52,798 nt of DNA, taken from NCBI GenBank assembly GCA_032718475.1, contig JAUCBJ010002794.1, positions 1 through 52,798 of the forward strand, written 5' to 3'. Positions 18,915-32,300 of the stretch are shown piece by piece. The position numbers and the translations under genes were made by a program. Position 1 is the stretch's first letter. Every line of letters begins with the position of its first letter. Source of the stretch: Nemertoderma westbladi. Taxonomy: Eukaryota; Xenacoelomorpha; Nemertodermatida; Nemertodermatidae. Under the pieces are notes generated by a model. It was not told the origin of the DNA. It worked only from the letters and a program-made list of their open reading frames with translations, and did no database searches.

Positions 18915-21234
18915 TTACCTACAAGTATAAACCAGATCCCTAGTTGGTGACCAATATCTTACTTACCTAAAAGTATAAACCAGATCCCTAGTTGGTAAAC
19001 CAATATCTTACTTACCTACAAGTATAAACCAGATCCCTAGTTGGTAGACCAATATCTTACTTACCTAAAAGTATACACCAGATCCCCGGTTGGTAAGCCA
19101 ATATCTTACTTACCTGCAAGTATAAACCAGATCCCTAGTTAGTAAACCAATATCTTACTTACCTACAGTATAAACCAGATCCCCAGTTGGTAAGCCAAAA
19201 TCTTACTTACCTACAAGTATAAACCAGATCCCTAGTCAGTAAACCAATATCTTACTTACCTACAAGTATAAACCAGATCCCTAGTTGGTAAACCAATATT
19301 TTACATACCTAAAAGTATAAACCAGATCCCTAGTTGGAAAACCAATATCTTACTTACCTAAAAGTATAAACCAGATCCCCGGTTGGTAAGCCAATATCTT
19401 ACTTACCTACAAGTATAAACCAGATCCCTAGTTGGTAGACCAATATCTTACTTACCTAAAAGTATAAACCAGATCCCTAGTTGGTAAACCAATATCTTAC
19501 TTACCTACAAGTATAAATCAGATCCCTAGATGGTAGACCAATATCTTACTTACCTAAAAGTATAAACCAGATCCCCGGTTGGTAAGCCAATATCTTACTT
19601 ACCTACAAGTATAAACCAGATCCCTAGTCAGTAAACCAATATCTTACTTACCTACAAGTATAAACCAGATCCCTAGTTGGTAAGCCAATATCTTACTTAC
19701 CTACAAGTATAAACCAGATCCCCAGTTGGTAAGCCAATGTCTTACTTACCTACAAGTATAAACCAGATCCCCATTTGGTAAACCAATATCTTACTTACCT
19801 ACAAGTATATACCAGATCCCTAGTCAGTAAACCAATATCTTACTTACCTACAAGTATAAACCAGATCCCTAGTTGGTAAACCAATATCTTACATACCTAA
19901 AAGTATAAACCAGATCCCTAGTTGGAAAACCAATATCTTACTTACCTAAAAGTATAAACCAGATCCCCGGTTGGTAAGCCTATATATTACTTACCTAAAA
20001 GTATAAACCAGATCCCCGGTTGGTAAGCCAATAAATATCTTACTTATCTACAAGTATAAACCAGATCCCCATTTGGTAAACCAATATCTTACTTACCTTT
20101 AAAACCAGATCCCTAGTTGGTAAACCAATATCTTACTTACCTACAAGTATAAACCAGATTCCCAGTTAGTTGGTAAGCCAATATCTTACTTACTTACAAA
20201 TATAAACCAGATCCCCAGTTGGTAAGCCAATATCTTACTTACCTACAAGTATAAACCAGATCCCTAGTTGGTAAACCAATATCTTACTTACCTACAAGTA
20301 TAAACCAGATCCACGGTTGGTAAGCCAATATCTTACTTACCTACAAGTATAAACCAGATTCCCAGTTGGTAAGCCAATATCTTACTTACCTACAAGGATA
20401 AACCAGATCCGCAGTTGGTAAACCAATATCTTACGTACCTAAAAGTATAAACCAGATCCCCAGTTGGTAAACCAATATCTTACTTACCTAAAAGTATAAA
20501 CCAGATCCCTAGTTGGTAAACCAATATCTTACTTACCTAAAAGTATAAACCAGATCCCTAGTTGGTAAACCAATATCTTACTTACCTAAAAGTATAAACC
20601 AGATTCCCAGTTAGTTGGTAAGCCAATTTCTTACTTACCTACAAGTATAAACCAGATCCCCAGTTGGTAAGCCAATATCTTACTTACCTACAAGTATAAA
20701 CCAGATTTCCAGTTGGTAAGCCAATATCTTACTTACCTACAAGTATAAACCAGATCCCTAGTTGGTAAACCAATATCTTACTTACCTAAAAGTATAAACC
20801 AGATCCCCAGTTAGTTGGTAAGCCAATATCTTACTTACCTACAAGTATAAACCAGATCCCCAGTTAGTTGGTAACCAATATCTTACTTACCTACAAGTAT
20901 AAACCAGATCCCCAGTTGGTAAACCAATATCTTACTTACCTACAAGTATAAACCAGATCCCCAGTTGGTAAACCAATATCTTACTTACCTAAAAGTATAA
21001 ACCAGATCCACGGTTGGTAAGCCAATATCTTACCTACCCACAAGTATAAACCAGATCCCCAGTTGGTAAGCCAAAATCTTACTTACCTACAAGTATAAAC
21101 CAGATCCCTAGTCAGTAAACCAATATCTTACTTACCTACAAGTATAAACCAGATCCCTAGTTGGTAGACCAATATCTTACTTACCTAAAAGTATAAACCA
21201 GATCCCTAGTTGGTAAACCAATATCTTACTTACC
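18915..21234. repeat. 49-bp satellite, block 3
   Basis: About 47 units in the same orientation and phase as block 2, resuming at the target duplication ttacc. The stretch from about 20050 repeats the variant order of block 2. That order is a short unit (cttacctttaaaacc), cagttagttggt, a ccacggttgg unit, an acaaggataaacc unit and a tcttacgtacc unit, ending at a BEL LTR again. Two units near 20605-20715 (ccaatttcttac then gatttccagttgg) recur at about 24240-24350. Confidence 0.95.
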
Positions 21235-21803
21235 TGTTAGCTTATCCAATTCCGCTAACACCGCACAAATGAGCCGTTAAGCCGTTAAGCAATAGTGGGA
21301 GCACGAGGTTGATTACCCAACCTCGTGTCACCCCAACAAAGTGGGAAGGAGAAACGCACAATAGGGGTCAGGGGTTACCCCCCTGAAAGAGAGAGAATAG
21401 CAGGGGCAAGGGGAAACACTTCAGGGGAGGCAAAGGGCAACAACAGAGTTGTTAGCCAATGCGGGGAAGGCACCGGCTGAGTAACGTAGCAATGGCCAAC
21501 CGTGCAGTATATATTATTAGTACGGTAATCATTCATCCAGTTTACTCAGTAGTTATCTCAGTACAGTCACGGCAGTACGGTGACGTTTAAGACCATCACC
21601 GCCGTCACTCATCACATATCATTCAGTTATCACACATACCGGTAGTTATCTCAACTGTGCTATCTGCCATTATATCTATATTATACATACGCTTTACATT
21701 ATCAATGACATTGGAAGAACAACGAACTCCTTTTCACTCACACGGCGGGGACGCATACATAAACAAAACCGGATAAACCGGGATCCTCTCGGATCCCGTC
21801 ACA
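21235..21803 (+). mobile_element. Solo LTR of the BEL family
   Basis: A single 569-bp LTR, TG...CA bounded, has ttacc on both sides (21230-21234 and 21804-21808) and no internal region. It matches the 5' LTR at 7779 more closely than the 3' LTR (shared caatagtggg, tagtacgg, cgcatac). Its private changes include accgcac, gggcaac, gagttgtt and caatgcgggg. It arose by recombination between two LTRs. The flanking satellite units on both sides match those around the full element, so it probably descends from a duplicated copy of that insertion. Confidence 0.92.
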
Positions 21804-24800
21804 TTACCTACAAGTATAAACCAGATCCCTAGTTGGTGACCAATATCTTACTTACCTAAAAGTATAAACCAGATCCCCGGTTGGTAAGCCAATATCTTAC
21901 TTACCTACAAGAATAAACGAGATCCACAGTTGGTAAGCCAATATCTTACTTACCTACAAGTATAAACCAGATCCCCAGTTGGTAAGCCAATATCTTACTT
22001 ACCTAAAAGTATAAACCAGATCCCCGGTTGGTAAGCCAATATCTTACTTACCTACAAGAATAAACGAGATCCCTAGTTGGTAAACCAATATCTTTCTTAC
22101 CTACAAGTATAAACCAGATCCCCAGTTGGTAAACCAATATCTTACTTTCCTACAAGTATAAACCAGATCCCTAGTTGGTAAGCCAATATCTTACTTACCT
22201 ACAAGTATAAACCAGATCCCCAGTTGGTAAGCCAATATCTTACTTACCTAAAAGTATAAACCAGATCCCCGGTTGGTAAGCCAATATCTTACTTACCTAA
22301 AAGTATAAACCAGATCCCCGGTTGGTAAGCCAATATCTTACTTACCTAAAAGTATAAACCAGATCCCCGGTTGGTAAGCCAATATCTTACTTACCTACAA
22401 GTATAAACCAGATCCCCAGTTGGTAAGCCAATATCTTACTTACCTAAAAGTATAAACCAGATCCCCGGTTGGTAAGCCAATATCTTACTTACCTACAAGA
22501 ATAAACGAGATCCCTAGTTGGTGACCAATATCTTACTTACCTAAAAGTATAAACCAGATCCCCGGTTGGTAAGCCAATATCTTACTTACCTACAAGAATA
22601 AACGAGATCCACAGTTGGTAAGCCAATATCTTACTTACCTACAAGTATAAACCAGATCCCTAGTTGGTGACCAATATCTTACTTACCTAAAAGTATAAAC
22701 CAGATCCCCGGTTGGTAAGCCAATATCTTACTTACATACAAGAATAAACGAGATCCACAGTTGGTAAGCCAATATCTTACTTACCTACAAGTATAAACCA
22801 GATCCCTAGTTGGTAAACCAATATCTTACTTACCTAAAAGTATAAACCAGATCCCTAGTTGGTAAACCAATATCTTACTTACCTACAAGTATAAACCAGA
22901 TCCCTAGTTGGTAGACCAATATCTTACTTACCTAAAAGTATAAACCAGATCCCTAGTTGGTAAACCAATATCTTACTTACCTAAAAGTATAAACCAGATC
23001 CCCAGTTAGTTGGTAAGCCAATATCTTACTTACCTACAAGTATAAACCAGATCCCTAGTTGGTAAACCAATATCTTACTTACCTAAAAGTATAAACCAGA
23101 TCCCCGGTTGGTAAGCCAATATCTTACTTACCTACAAGTATAAACCAGATCCCCAGTTGGTAAACCAATATCTTACTTACCTACAAGTATAAACCAGATC
23201 CCCAGTTGGTAAGCCAAAATCTTACTTACCTACAAGTATAAACCAGATCCCCAGTTGGTAAAGCCAATATCTTACTTACCTACAAGTATAAACCAGATCC
23301 CTAGTTGGTAAACCAATATCTTACTTACCTAAAAGTATAAACCAGATCCCTAGTTGGTAAACCAATATCTTACTTACCTACAAGTATAAACCAGATTCCC
23401 AGTTAGTTGGTAAGCCAATATCTTACTTACCTACAAGTATAAACCAGATCCCCAGTTGGTAAGCCAATATCTTACTTACCTACAAGTATAAACCAGATCC
23501 CTAGTTGGTAAACCAATATCTTACTTACCTACAAGTATAAACCAGATTCCCAGTTGGTAAGCCAATATCTTACTTACCTAAAAGTATAAACCAGATCCCC
23601 AGTTAGTTGGTAACCAATATCTTACTTACCTACAAGTATAAACCAGATCCCCAGTTAGTTGGTAACCAATATCTTACTTACCAAAAAGTATAAACCAGAT
23701 CCCTAGTTGGTAAACCAATATCTTACTTACCTACAAGTATAAACCAGATCCCCAGTTGGTAAGCCAATATCTTACTTACCTACAAGTATAAACCAGATCC
23801 CTGGTTGGTAAACCAATATCTTACTTAACTACAAGTATAAACCAGATCCACGGTTGGTAAGCCAATATCTTACTTACCTACAAGTATAAACCAGATTCCC
23901 AGTTGGTAAGCCAATATCTTACTTACCTACAAGTATAAACCAGATCCCCAGTTGGTAAGCTAATATCTTACTTACCTACAAGTATAAACCAGATCCCCAG
24001 TTGGTAAACCAATATCTTACTTACCTATAAGTATAAACCAGATCCCTAGTTGGTAAACCAATATCTTACATACCTAAAAGTATAAACCAGATCCCTAGTT
24101 GGTAAACCAATATCTTACTTACCTAAAAGTATAAACCAGATCCCTAGTTGGTAAACCAATATCTTACTTACTTACAAGTATAAACCAGATCCCTAGTTGG
24201 TAGACCAATATCTTACTTACCTAAAAGTATAAACCAGATTCCCAGTTAGTTGGTAAGCCAATTTCTTACTTACCTACAAGTATAAACCAGATCCCCAGTT
24301 GGTAAGCCAATATCTTACTTACCTACAAGTATAAACCAGATTTCCAGTTGGTAAGCCAATATCTTACTTACCTACAAGTATAAACCAGATCCCTAGTTGG
24401 TAAACCAATATCTTACTTACCTAAAAGTATAAACCAGATCCCCAGTTAGTTGGTAAGCCAATATCTTACTTACCTACAAGTATAAACCAGATCCCCATTT
24501 GGTAAACCAATATCTTACTTACCTACAAGTATAAACCAGATCCCTAGTTGGTGACCAATATCTTACTTACCTAAAAGTATAAACCAGATCCCCGGTTGGT
24601 AAGCCAATATCTTACTTACCTACAAGTATAAACCAGATCCCCAGTTGGTAAGCCAATATCTTACTTACCTACAATAATAAACCAGATCCCCGGTTGGTAA
24701 GCAAATATCTTACTTACCTACAAGTATAAACCAGATCCCAAGTTGGTAAACCAATATCTTACGTACCTAAAAGTATAAACCAGATCCCCAGTTGGTAAGC

Positions 24801-27165
24801 CAATATCTTACTTACCTAAAAGTATAAACCAGATCCCTAGTTGGTAAACCAATATCTTACTTACCTACAAGTATAAACCAGATCCCTAGTTGGTAGACCA
24901 ATATCTTACTTACCTAAAAGTATAAACCAGATCCCCGGTTGGTAAGCCAATATCTTACTTACCTACAAGTATAAACCAGATCCCTAGTTAGTAAACCAAT
25001 ATCTTACTTACCTACAAGTATAAACCAGATCCCTAGTCAGTAAACCAATATCTTACTTACCTACAAGTATAAACCAGATCCCTAGTTGGTAAACCAATAT
25101 TTTACATACCTAAAAGTATAAACCAGATCCCTAGTTGGTAAACCAATATCTTACTTACCTACAAGTATAAACCAGATCCCTAGTTGGAAAACCAATATCT
25201 TACTTACCTAAAAGTATAAACCAGATCCCCGGTTGGTAAGCCAATATCTTACTTACCTACAAGTATAAACCAGATCCCTAGTCAGTAAACCAATATCTTA
25301 CTTACCTACAAGTATAAACCAGATCCCTAGTTGGTAAACCAATATTTTACTTACCTAAAAGTATAAACCAGATCCCTAGTTGGTAAACCAATATCTTACT
25401 TACCTACAAGTATAAACCAGATCCCTAGTTGGAAAACCAATATCTTACTTACCTAAAAGTATAAACCAGATCCCCGGTTGGTAAGCCAATATCTTACTTA
25501 CCTACAAGTATAAACCAGATCCCTAGTTAGTAAACCAATATCTTACTTACCTACAAGTATAAACCAGATCCCTAGTCAGTAAACCAATATCTTACTTACC
25601 TACAAGTATAAACCAGATCCCTAGTTGGTAAACCAATATTTTACATACCTAAAAGTATAAACCAGATCCCTAGTTGGTAAACCAATATCTTACTTACCTA
25701 CAAGTATAAACCAGATCCCTAGTTGGAAAACCAATATCTTACTTACCTAAAAGTATAAACCAGATCCCCGGTTGGTAAGCCAATATCTTACTTACCTACA
25801 AGTATAAACCAGATCCCTAGTCAGTAAACCAATATCTTACTTACCTACAAGTATAAACCAGATCCCTAGTTGGTAAACCAATATTTTACATACCTAAAAG
25901 TATAAACCAGATCCCTAGTTGGTAAACCAATATCTTACTTACCTACAAGTATAAACCAGATCCCTAGTTGGAAAACCAATATCTTACTTACCTAAAAGTA
26001 TAAACCAGATCCCCGGTTGGTAAGCCAATATCTTACTTACCTACAAGTATAAACCAGATCCCTAGTTAGTAAACCAATATCTTACTTACCTACAAGTATA
26101 AACCAGATCCCTAGTCAGTAAACCAATATCTTACTTACCTACAAGTATAAACCAGATCCCTAGTTGGTAAACCAATATTTTACATACCTAAAAGTATAAA
26201 CCAGATCCCTAGTTGGTAAACCAATATCTTACTTACCTACAAGTATAAACCAGATCCCTAGTTGGAAAACCAATATCTTACTTACCTAAAAGTATAAACC
26301 AGATCCCTAGTTGGTAAACCAATATCTTACTTACCTACAAGTATAAACCAGATCCCTAGTCAGTAAACCAATATCTTACTTACCTACAAGTATAAACCAG
26401 ATCCCTAGTTGGTAAACCAATATTTTACATACCTAAAAGTATAAACCAGATCCCTAGTTGGTAAACCAATATCTTACTTACCTACAAGTATAAACCAGAT
26501 CCCCAGTTGGTAAGCTAATATCTTACTTACCTACAAGTATAAACCAGATCCCTAGTTGGAAAACCAATATCTTACTTACCTAAAAGTATAAACCAGATCC
26601 CCGGTTGGTAAGCCAATATCTTACTTACCTACAAGTATAAACCAGATCCCTAGTTAGTAAACCAATATCTTACTTACCTACAAGTATAAACCAGATCCTA
26701 GTCAGTAAACCAATATCTTACTTACCTACAAGTATAAACCAGATCCCTAGTCAGTAAACCAATATCTTACTTACCTACAAGTATAAACCAGATCCCTAGT
26801 TGGAAAACCAATATCTTACTTACCTACAAGTATAAACCAGATCCCTAGTCAGTAAACCAATATCTTACTTACCTACAAGTATAAACCAGATCCCTAGTTG
26901 GAAAACCAATATCTTACTTACCTACAAGTATAAACCAGATCCCGGTTGGTATGCCAATATCTTACTTACCTACAAGTATAAACCAGATCCCTAGTTGGTA
27001 GACCAATATCTTACTTACCTAAAAGTATAAACCAGATCCCTAGTTGGTAAACCAATATCTTACTTACCTACAAGTATAAACCAGATCCCTAGATGGTAGA
27101 CCAATATCTTACTTACCTAAAAGTATAAACCAGATCCCCGGTTGGTAAGCCAATATCTTACTTAC
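21804..27165. repeat. 49-bp satellite, block 4, with higher-order structure
   Basis: About 109 units. From about 25090 to 26480 the units form a higher-order repeat. The marker variant aatattttac occurs with its tttac at 25101, 25346, 25640, 25885, 26179 and 26424. The spacings alternate 245 and 294 bp (5 and 6 monomers), giving an 11-monomer, 539-bp period. Another local set, around 21840-22760, alternates ccggttggtaagcc with acaagaataaacgag units. The right end is cut by an RTE-like LINE. Confidence 0.93.
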
Positions 27166-29392
27166 TACTAGTACTACTACTACTACTAGGATCGGCATGC
27201 TGCATTGCAGCTGCATTTTTAAGAATGCTGTGCCGGCTTGTCAACAAAATTGCACCGCCACAACTCCCTATCACCCATGACATTTGCTAGATCATCCGCA
27301 TCTTTAAGGCCAGTGTCCTTTAAGATGCGTCTCAAGAAAGTCATGGGCTGTCCACCATGCTTATTCACTCCATGAGGCTGCCAAAGTACAAGATTATGCA
27401 CTGGCTGGTCCTCACGGCGAAAGCAATGTCCTGCAAAGCGGAGGCGATTTTGTTCTAGTGTCAAGCTTGGGGGAACCAATGAGACACCTCCAATGTTATA
27501 TAGTGTCTGGTTGGAGATGTGTGCATTGTACTTGACACAATGAACCCGGCGTAGCATTCTTGTGAATGTGCCATCCAGAGATTTGTTGTCCTCAGCAGTT
27601 AGAGCCCAGCATGGACTCCCGTAGAGGAGTACTGGAACTACTGCTGCTCTAAATAATCGGACCTTAAGTTTCCGATTAATTCTCGGTGACTTCCAAATCC
27701 TGGAAAGCCTATTCAAGGCTGCCCATGCCTTTCCCTTACGTATTCGAAGGTCCTCACCTGACTTCCGGATCCATGATCCCAGGTAACAGAAGTCGTCCAC
27801 ATGCTCAAGCATACCATCCTTTGAGCTTATGCTCATCCGATCAGAGACTTGCTGAGGACTTTCAAAGTTAACTGTCAGAATTTTGGTCTTTCTGGAGTTA
27901 ATAAAAAGACCAACACTAGAAGCAGCATGTTCTAATGAGCAGAGGAGCCGTTGGGCTCCCTCTAATGATTCTGAGAGTACTCCTAAGTCATCAGCAAAGT
28001 CTAGATCAGTTAGGTACTTCGCCGGATTTCCTCGACTTCTGGAGCCAGTAGGTGGAGTTATCATCACCCCATCATCATTATAATGATCTAAGGACATGCG
28101 TAGAACATAGTCAACCACAATAATGAACAAGAATGGTGCAAGTGTGTCTCCTTGGAGGACGCCCCATAACACTTCAAATGGTTCTGTGTCACCGTCAACA
28201 GTAGACACAAATGTTGTCGAACCATCGTATACTGATCTGATTGCTGCAATAATTTCATCAGGAATCCCATATAATGAAAGTATGCTGAACATACGTGAGC
28301 GAGAGACTGAATCAAAGGCCTTGAAGAAGTCAACAAAGATAACAGCCAGATGCCTGTCTTTCTTTTTTGATAACTCTTCAATTATCCTTCTAAGTGCCAA
28401 AATGGGCTCCATGGTCCCACGACCTTTACGGAACCCATTCTGATTTCCACGGAGCAGTCTCTCAATGGGATCCCTGATGCGATTTAATAGAATCCTATTG
28501 TATAGCTTTGCAGCAATCGAGATCAATGAGATTCCCCGAAAAGAACCATAGAGTGTTAGGTTGCCCTTCTTGGGAACTGGCACCAACTTATTTGTTTTCA
28601 TTTCTTGTGGGACTCTTGTTGTTCGGTACATGTCTACTATGATGGGATAGATGAGCTTTAAACACTCAGGTATTTTAAAGACCTCAGGGGGAACACCATT
28701 TACTCCACTGGCACGATTGGTCTTAATGCTCTTTGCAGCAGCCTTCACTTCTGCAAAGGAGATATCGCCAATGGGAATATCTGGGAGTACAGACTCAGAC
28801 ACTTTTACTTCTATAAAGTTATCAGGCAATACCCTGTCATTATTGAGGAGCTTTTCAAAGTGGGCTTTCCAACCATTGAGGCGATCGGCTGGTGATTCAG
28901 CCTTAACCTTGGTGGTTGGTTGGCTTTTCCGCCCAGTAAGCAGATTGATCGATTTCCATGCCTGGGATGATTGCCTGCTGTCGTCAGCATCATTGATGGC
29001 ATCAACCTGTTGGTTTATTAGCTCCTGTAGATTAGCAGAGTACTGCCTGTTCAGGGACGTAGATGCAGCCTTAACTGCATTCTTGGCCGCTGTAGTCTGT
29101 TTGTGTCGGGACTCTTTCTGCGCCTTATGAAGGTCATTTCGGCACTTCTGAATTTTGTTGTCAGTCCAGGGGGCCCTTTTCCTGTTTCGAGGGTATACAG
29201 GAACTGTTCCTGCAGCTGCTAACTTAACTGCTTCTGTAAAGGCAGTATATCCCTCACAGTGATCTGCCGCCTCAGAGGCAAGGGCCTCATACCTGTTGCT
29301 CAGCTGTAGTGTGAAGCTGGATCTCACACTTGGCTGTTGCAACAGAGAGGACCAGTCATGCCGCGGCAAGGCAGATTTAATAATTAGATTAT
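27166..29392 (-). mobile_element. RTE-like LINE, 5'-truncated, inserted in satellite (copy B)
   Basis: A close relative of copy A in the same orientation, with a (TAG)n 3' tail at the left. The satellite stops at aatatcttacttac (27152-27165) and restarts with the same 14 bases at 29393-29406, a likely target duplication. Homology to copy A ends after gcagattt at 29378. Fourteen unrelated bases (aataattagattat, 29379-29392) lie between that and the satellite. The endonuclease is lost; the linker and the entire RT remain. Confidence 0.92.
27219..29378 (-). pseudogene. RTE-like reverse transcriptase, lacking the endonuclease
   Basis: A frame of about 720 codons, open from the truncation point to a stop at 27219, is closely similar to residues 380-1098 of the ORF at 14319-17615. 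It keeps the linker (RNRKRAPWTDNKIQK), RT motifs NGFRKGRGT, FVDFFKAFDSVSR, GVLQGDTLAPFLF and FADD, and the RLRFAGHCFRRE C-terminus. Few amino-acid differences are seen (for example GVNGVPPE against GVDGVPPE). The endonuclease and native start are missing, so it cannot mobilise itself and is dead on arrival. The apparent Met near 29369 is internal to the parental frame. Confidence 0.9.
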
Positions 29393-32300
29393 AATATCTT
29401 ACTTACCTACAAGTATAAACCAGATACCTAGTCAGTAAACCAATATCTTACTTACCTACAAGTATAAACCAGATCCCTAGTTGGAAAGCCAATATCTTAC
29501 TTACCTACAAGTATAAACCAGATCCCCAGTTGGTAAGCCAATGTCTTACTTACCTACAAGTATAAACCATATCCCCATTTGGTAAACCAATATCTTACTT
29601 ACCTACAAGTATAAACCAGATCCCCATTTGGTAAACCAATATCTTACTTACCTAAAAGTATAAACCAGATCCCCGGTTGGTAAGCCAATATCTTACTTAC
29701 CTACAAGTATAAACCAGATCCCTAGTTGGTAAGCCAATATCTTACTTACCTACAAGTATAAACCAGATCCCCGGTTGGTAAGCCAATGTCTTACTTACCT
29801 ACAAGTATAAACCAGATCCCCATTTGGTAAACCAATATCTTACTTACCTACAAGTATAAACCAGATCCCCATTTGGTAAACCAATATCTTACTTACCTAC
29901 AAGTATAAACCATATCCCCATTTGGTAAACCAATATCTTACTTACCTACAAGTATAAACCAGATCCCCATTTGGTAAACCAATATCTTACTTACCTAAAA
30001 GTATAAACCAGATCCCTAGTTGGTAAGCCAATATCTTACTTACCTACAAGTATAAACCAGATCCCCAGTTGGTAAGCCAATGTCTTACTTACCTACAAGT
30101 ATAAACCAGATCCCCATTTGGTAAACCAATATCTTACTTACCTACAAGTATAAACCAGATCCCCATTTGGTAAACCAATATCTTACTTACCTACAAGTAT
30201 AAACCATATCCCCATTTGGTAAACCAATATCTTACTTACCTACAAGTATAAACCAGATCCCCCGTTGGTAAACCAATATCTTACTTACCTACAAGTATAA
30301 ACCAGATCCCTAGTCAGTAAACCAATATCTTACTTACCTACAAGTATAAACCAGATCCCCAGTTGGTAAACCAATATCTTACTTACCTACAAGTATAAAC
30401 CAGATCCCTAGTTGGTAGACCAATATCTTACTTACCTAAAAGTATAAACCAGATCCCTAGTTGGTAAACTAATATCTTACTTACCTACAAGTATAAACCA
30501 GATCCCTAGATGGTAGACCAATATCTTACTTACCTAAAAGTATAAACCAGATCCCCGGTTGGTAAGCCAATATCTTACTTACCTACAAGTATAAACCAGA
30601 TCCCTAGTCAGTAAACCAATATCTTACTTACCTACAAGTATAAACCAGACCCCTAGTTGGTAAGCCAATATCTTACTTACCTACAAGTATAAACTAGATC
30701 CCTAGTCAGTAAACCAATATCTTACTTACCTACAAGTATAAACCAGATCCCCAGTTGGTAAGCCAATATCTTACTTACCTACAAGTATAAACCAGATCCC
30801 CATTTGGTAAACCAATATCTTACTTACCTACAAGTATAAACCAGATCCCCATTTGGTAAACCAATATCTTACTTACCTACAAGTATAAACCAGATCCCCA
30901 TTTGGTAAACCAATATCTTACTTACCTACAAGTATAAACCAGATCCCCATTTGGTAAACCAATATCTTACTTACCTACAAGTATAAACCAGATCCCCATT
31001 TGGTAAACCAATATCTTACTTACCTAAAAGTATAAACCAGATCCCCAGTTGGTAAGCCAATATCTTACATACCTACAAGTATAAACCAGATCCCCGGTTG
31101 GTAAGCCAATAAATATCTTACTTACCTACAAGTATAAACCAGATCCCCATTTGGTAAACCAATATCTTACTTACCTACAAGTATAAACCAGATTCCCAGT
31201 TGGTAAGCCAATATCTTACTTACCTACAAGTATAAACCAGATCCCCAGTTGGTAAGCCAATATCTTACTTACCTACAAGTATAAACCAGATCCCTAGTCA
31301 GTAAACCAATATCTTACTTACCTACAAGTATAAACCAGATCCACAGTTGGTAAACCAATATCTTACTTACCTACAAGTATAAACCAGATCCCCAGTTGGT
31401 AAACCAATATCATACTTACCTACAAGTATAAACCAGATCCCCATTTGGTAAGCCAATATCTTACTTACCTACAAGTATAAACCAGATCCCTAGTTGGTAA
31501 ACCAATATCTTACTTACCTACAAGTATAAACCAGATTCCCAGTTGGTAAGCCAATATCTTACTTACCTAAAAGTATAAACCAGATCCCTAGTTGGTAAAC
31601 CAATATCTTACTTACCTACAAGTATAAACCAGATCCCCATTTGGTAAGCCAATATCTTACTTACCTACAAGTATAAACCAGATCCCTAGTTGGTAAACCA
31701 ATATCTTACTTACCTACAAGTATAAACCAGATTCCCAGTTGGTAAGCCAATATCTTACTTACCTAAAAGTATAAACCAGATCCCTAGTTGGTAAACCAAT
31801 ATCTTACTTACCTACAAGTATAAACCAGATCCCCATTTGGTAAGCCAATATCTTACTTACCTACAAGTATAAACCAGATCCCTAGTTGGTAAACCAATAT
31901 CTTACTTACCTACAAGTATAAACCATATCCCCAGTTGGTAAACCAATATCTTACTTACCTAATAGTATAAACCAGATCCCTAGTTGGTAAACCAATATCT
32001 GACTTACCTACAAGTATAAACCAGATCCCCATTTGGTAAGCCAATATCTTACTTACCTACAAGTATAAACCAGATCCCTAGTTGGTAAACCAATATCTTA
32101 CTTACCTACAAGTATAAACCAGATCCCTAGTTGGTAAACCAATATCTTACTTACCTACAAGTATAAACCAGATCCCCATTTGGTAAGCCAATATCTTACT
32201 TACCTACAAGTATAAACCAGATCCCTAGTTGGTAAACCAATATCTTACTTACCTACAAGTATAAACCATATCCCCAGTTGGTAAACCAATATCTTACTTA

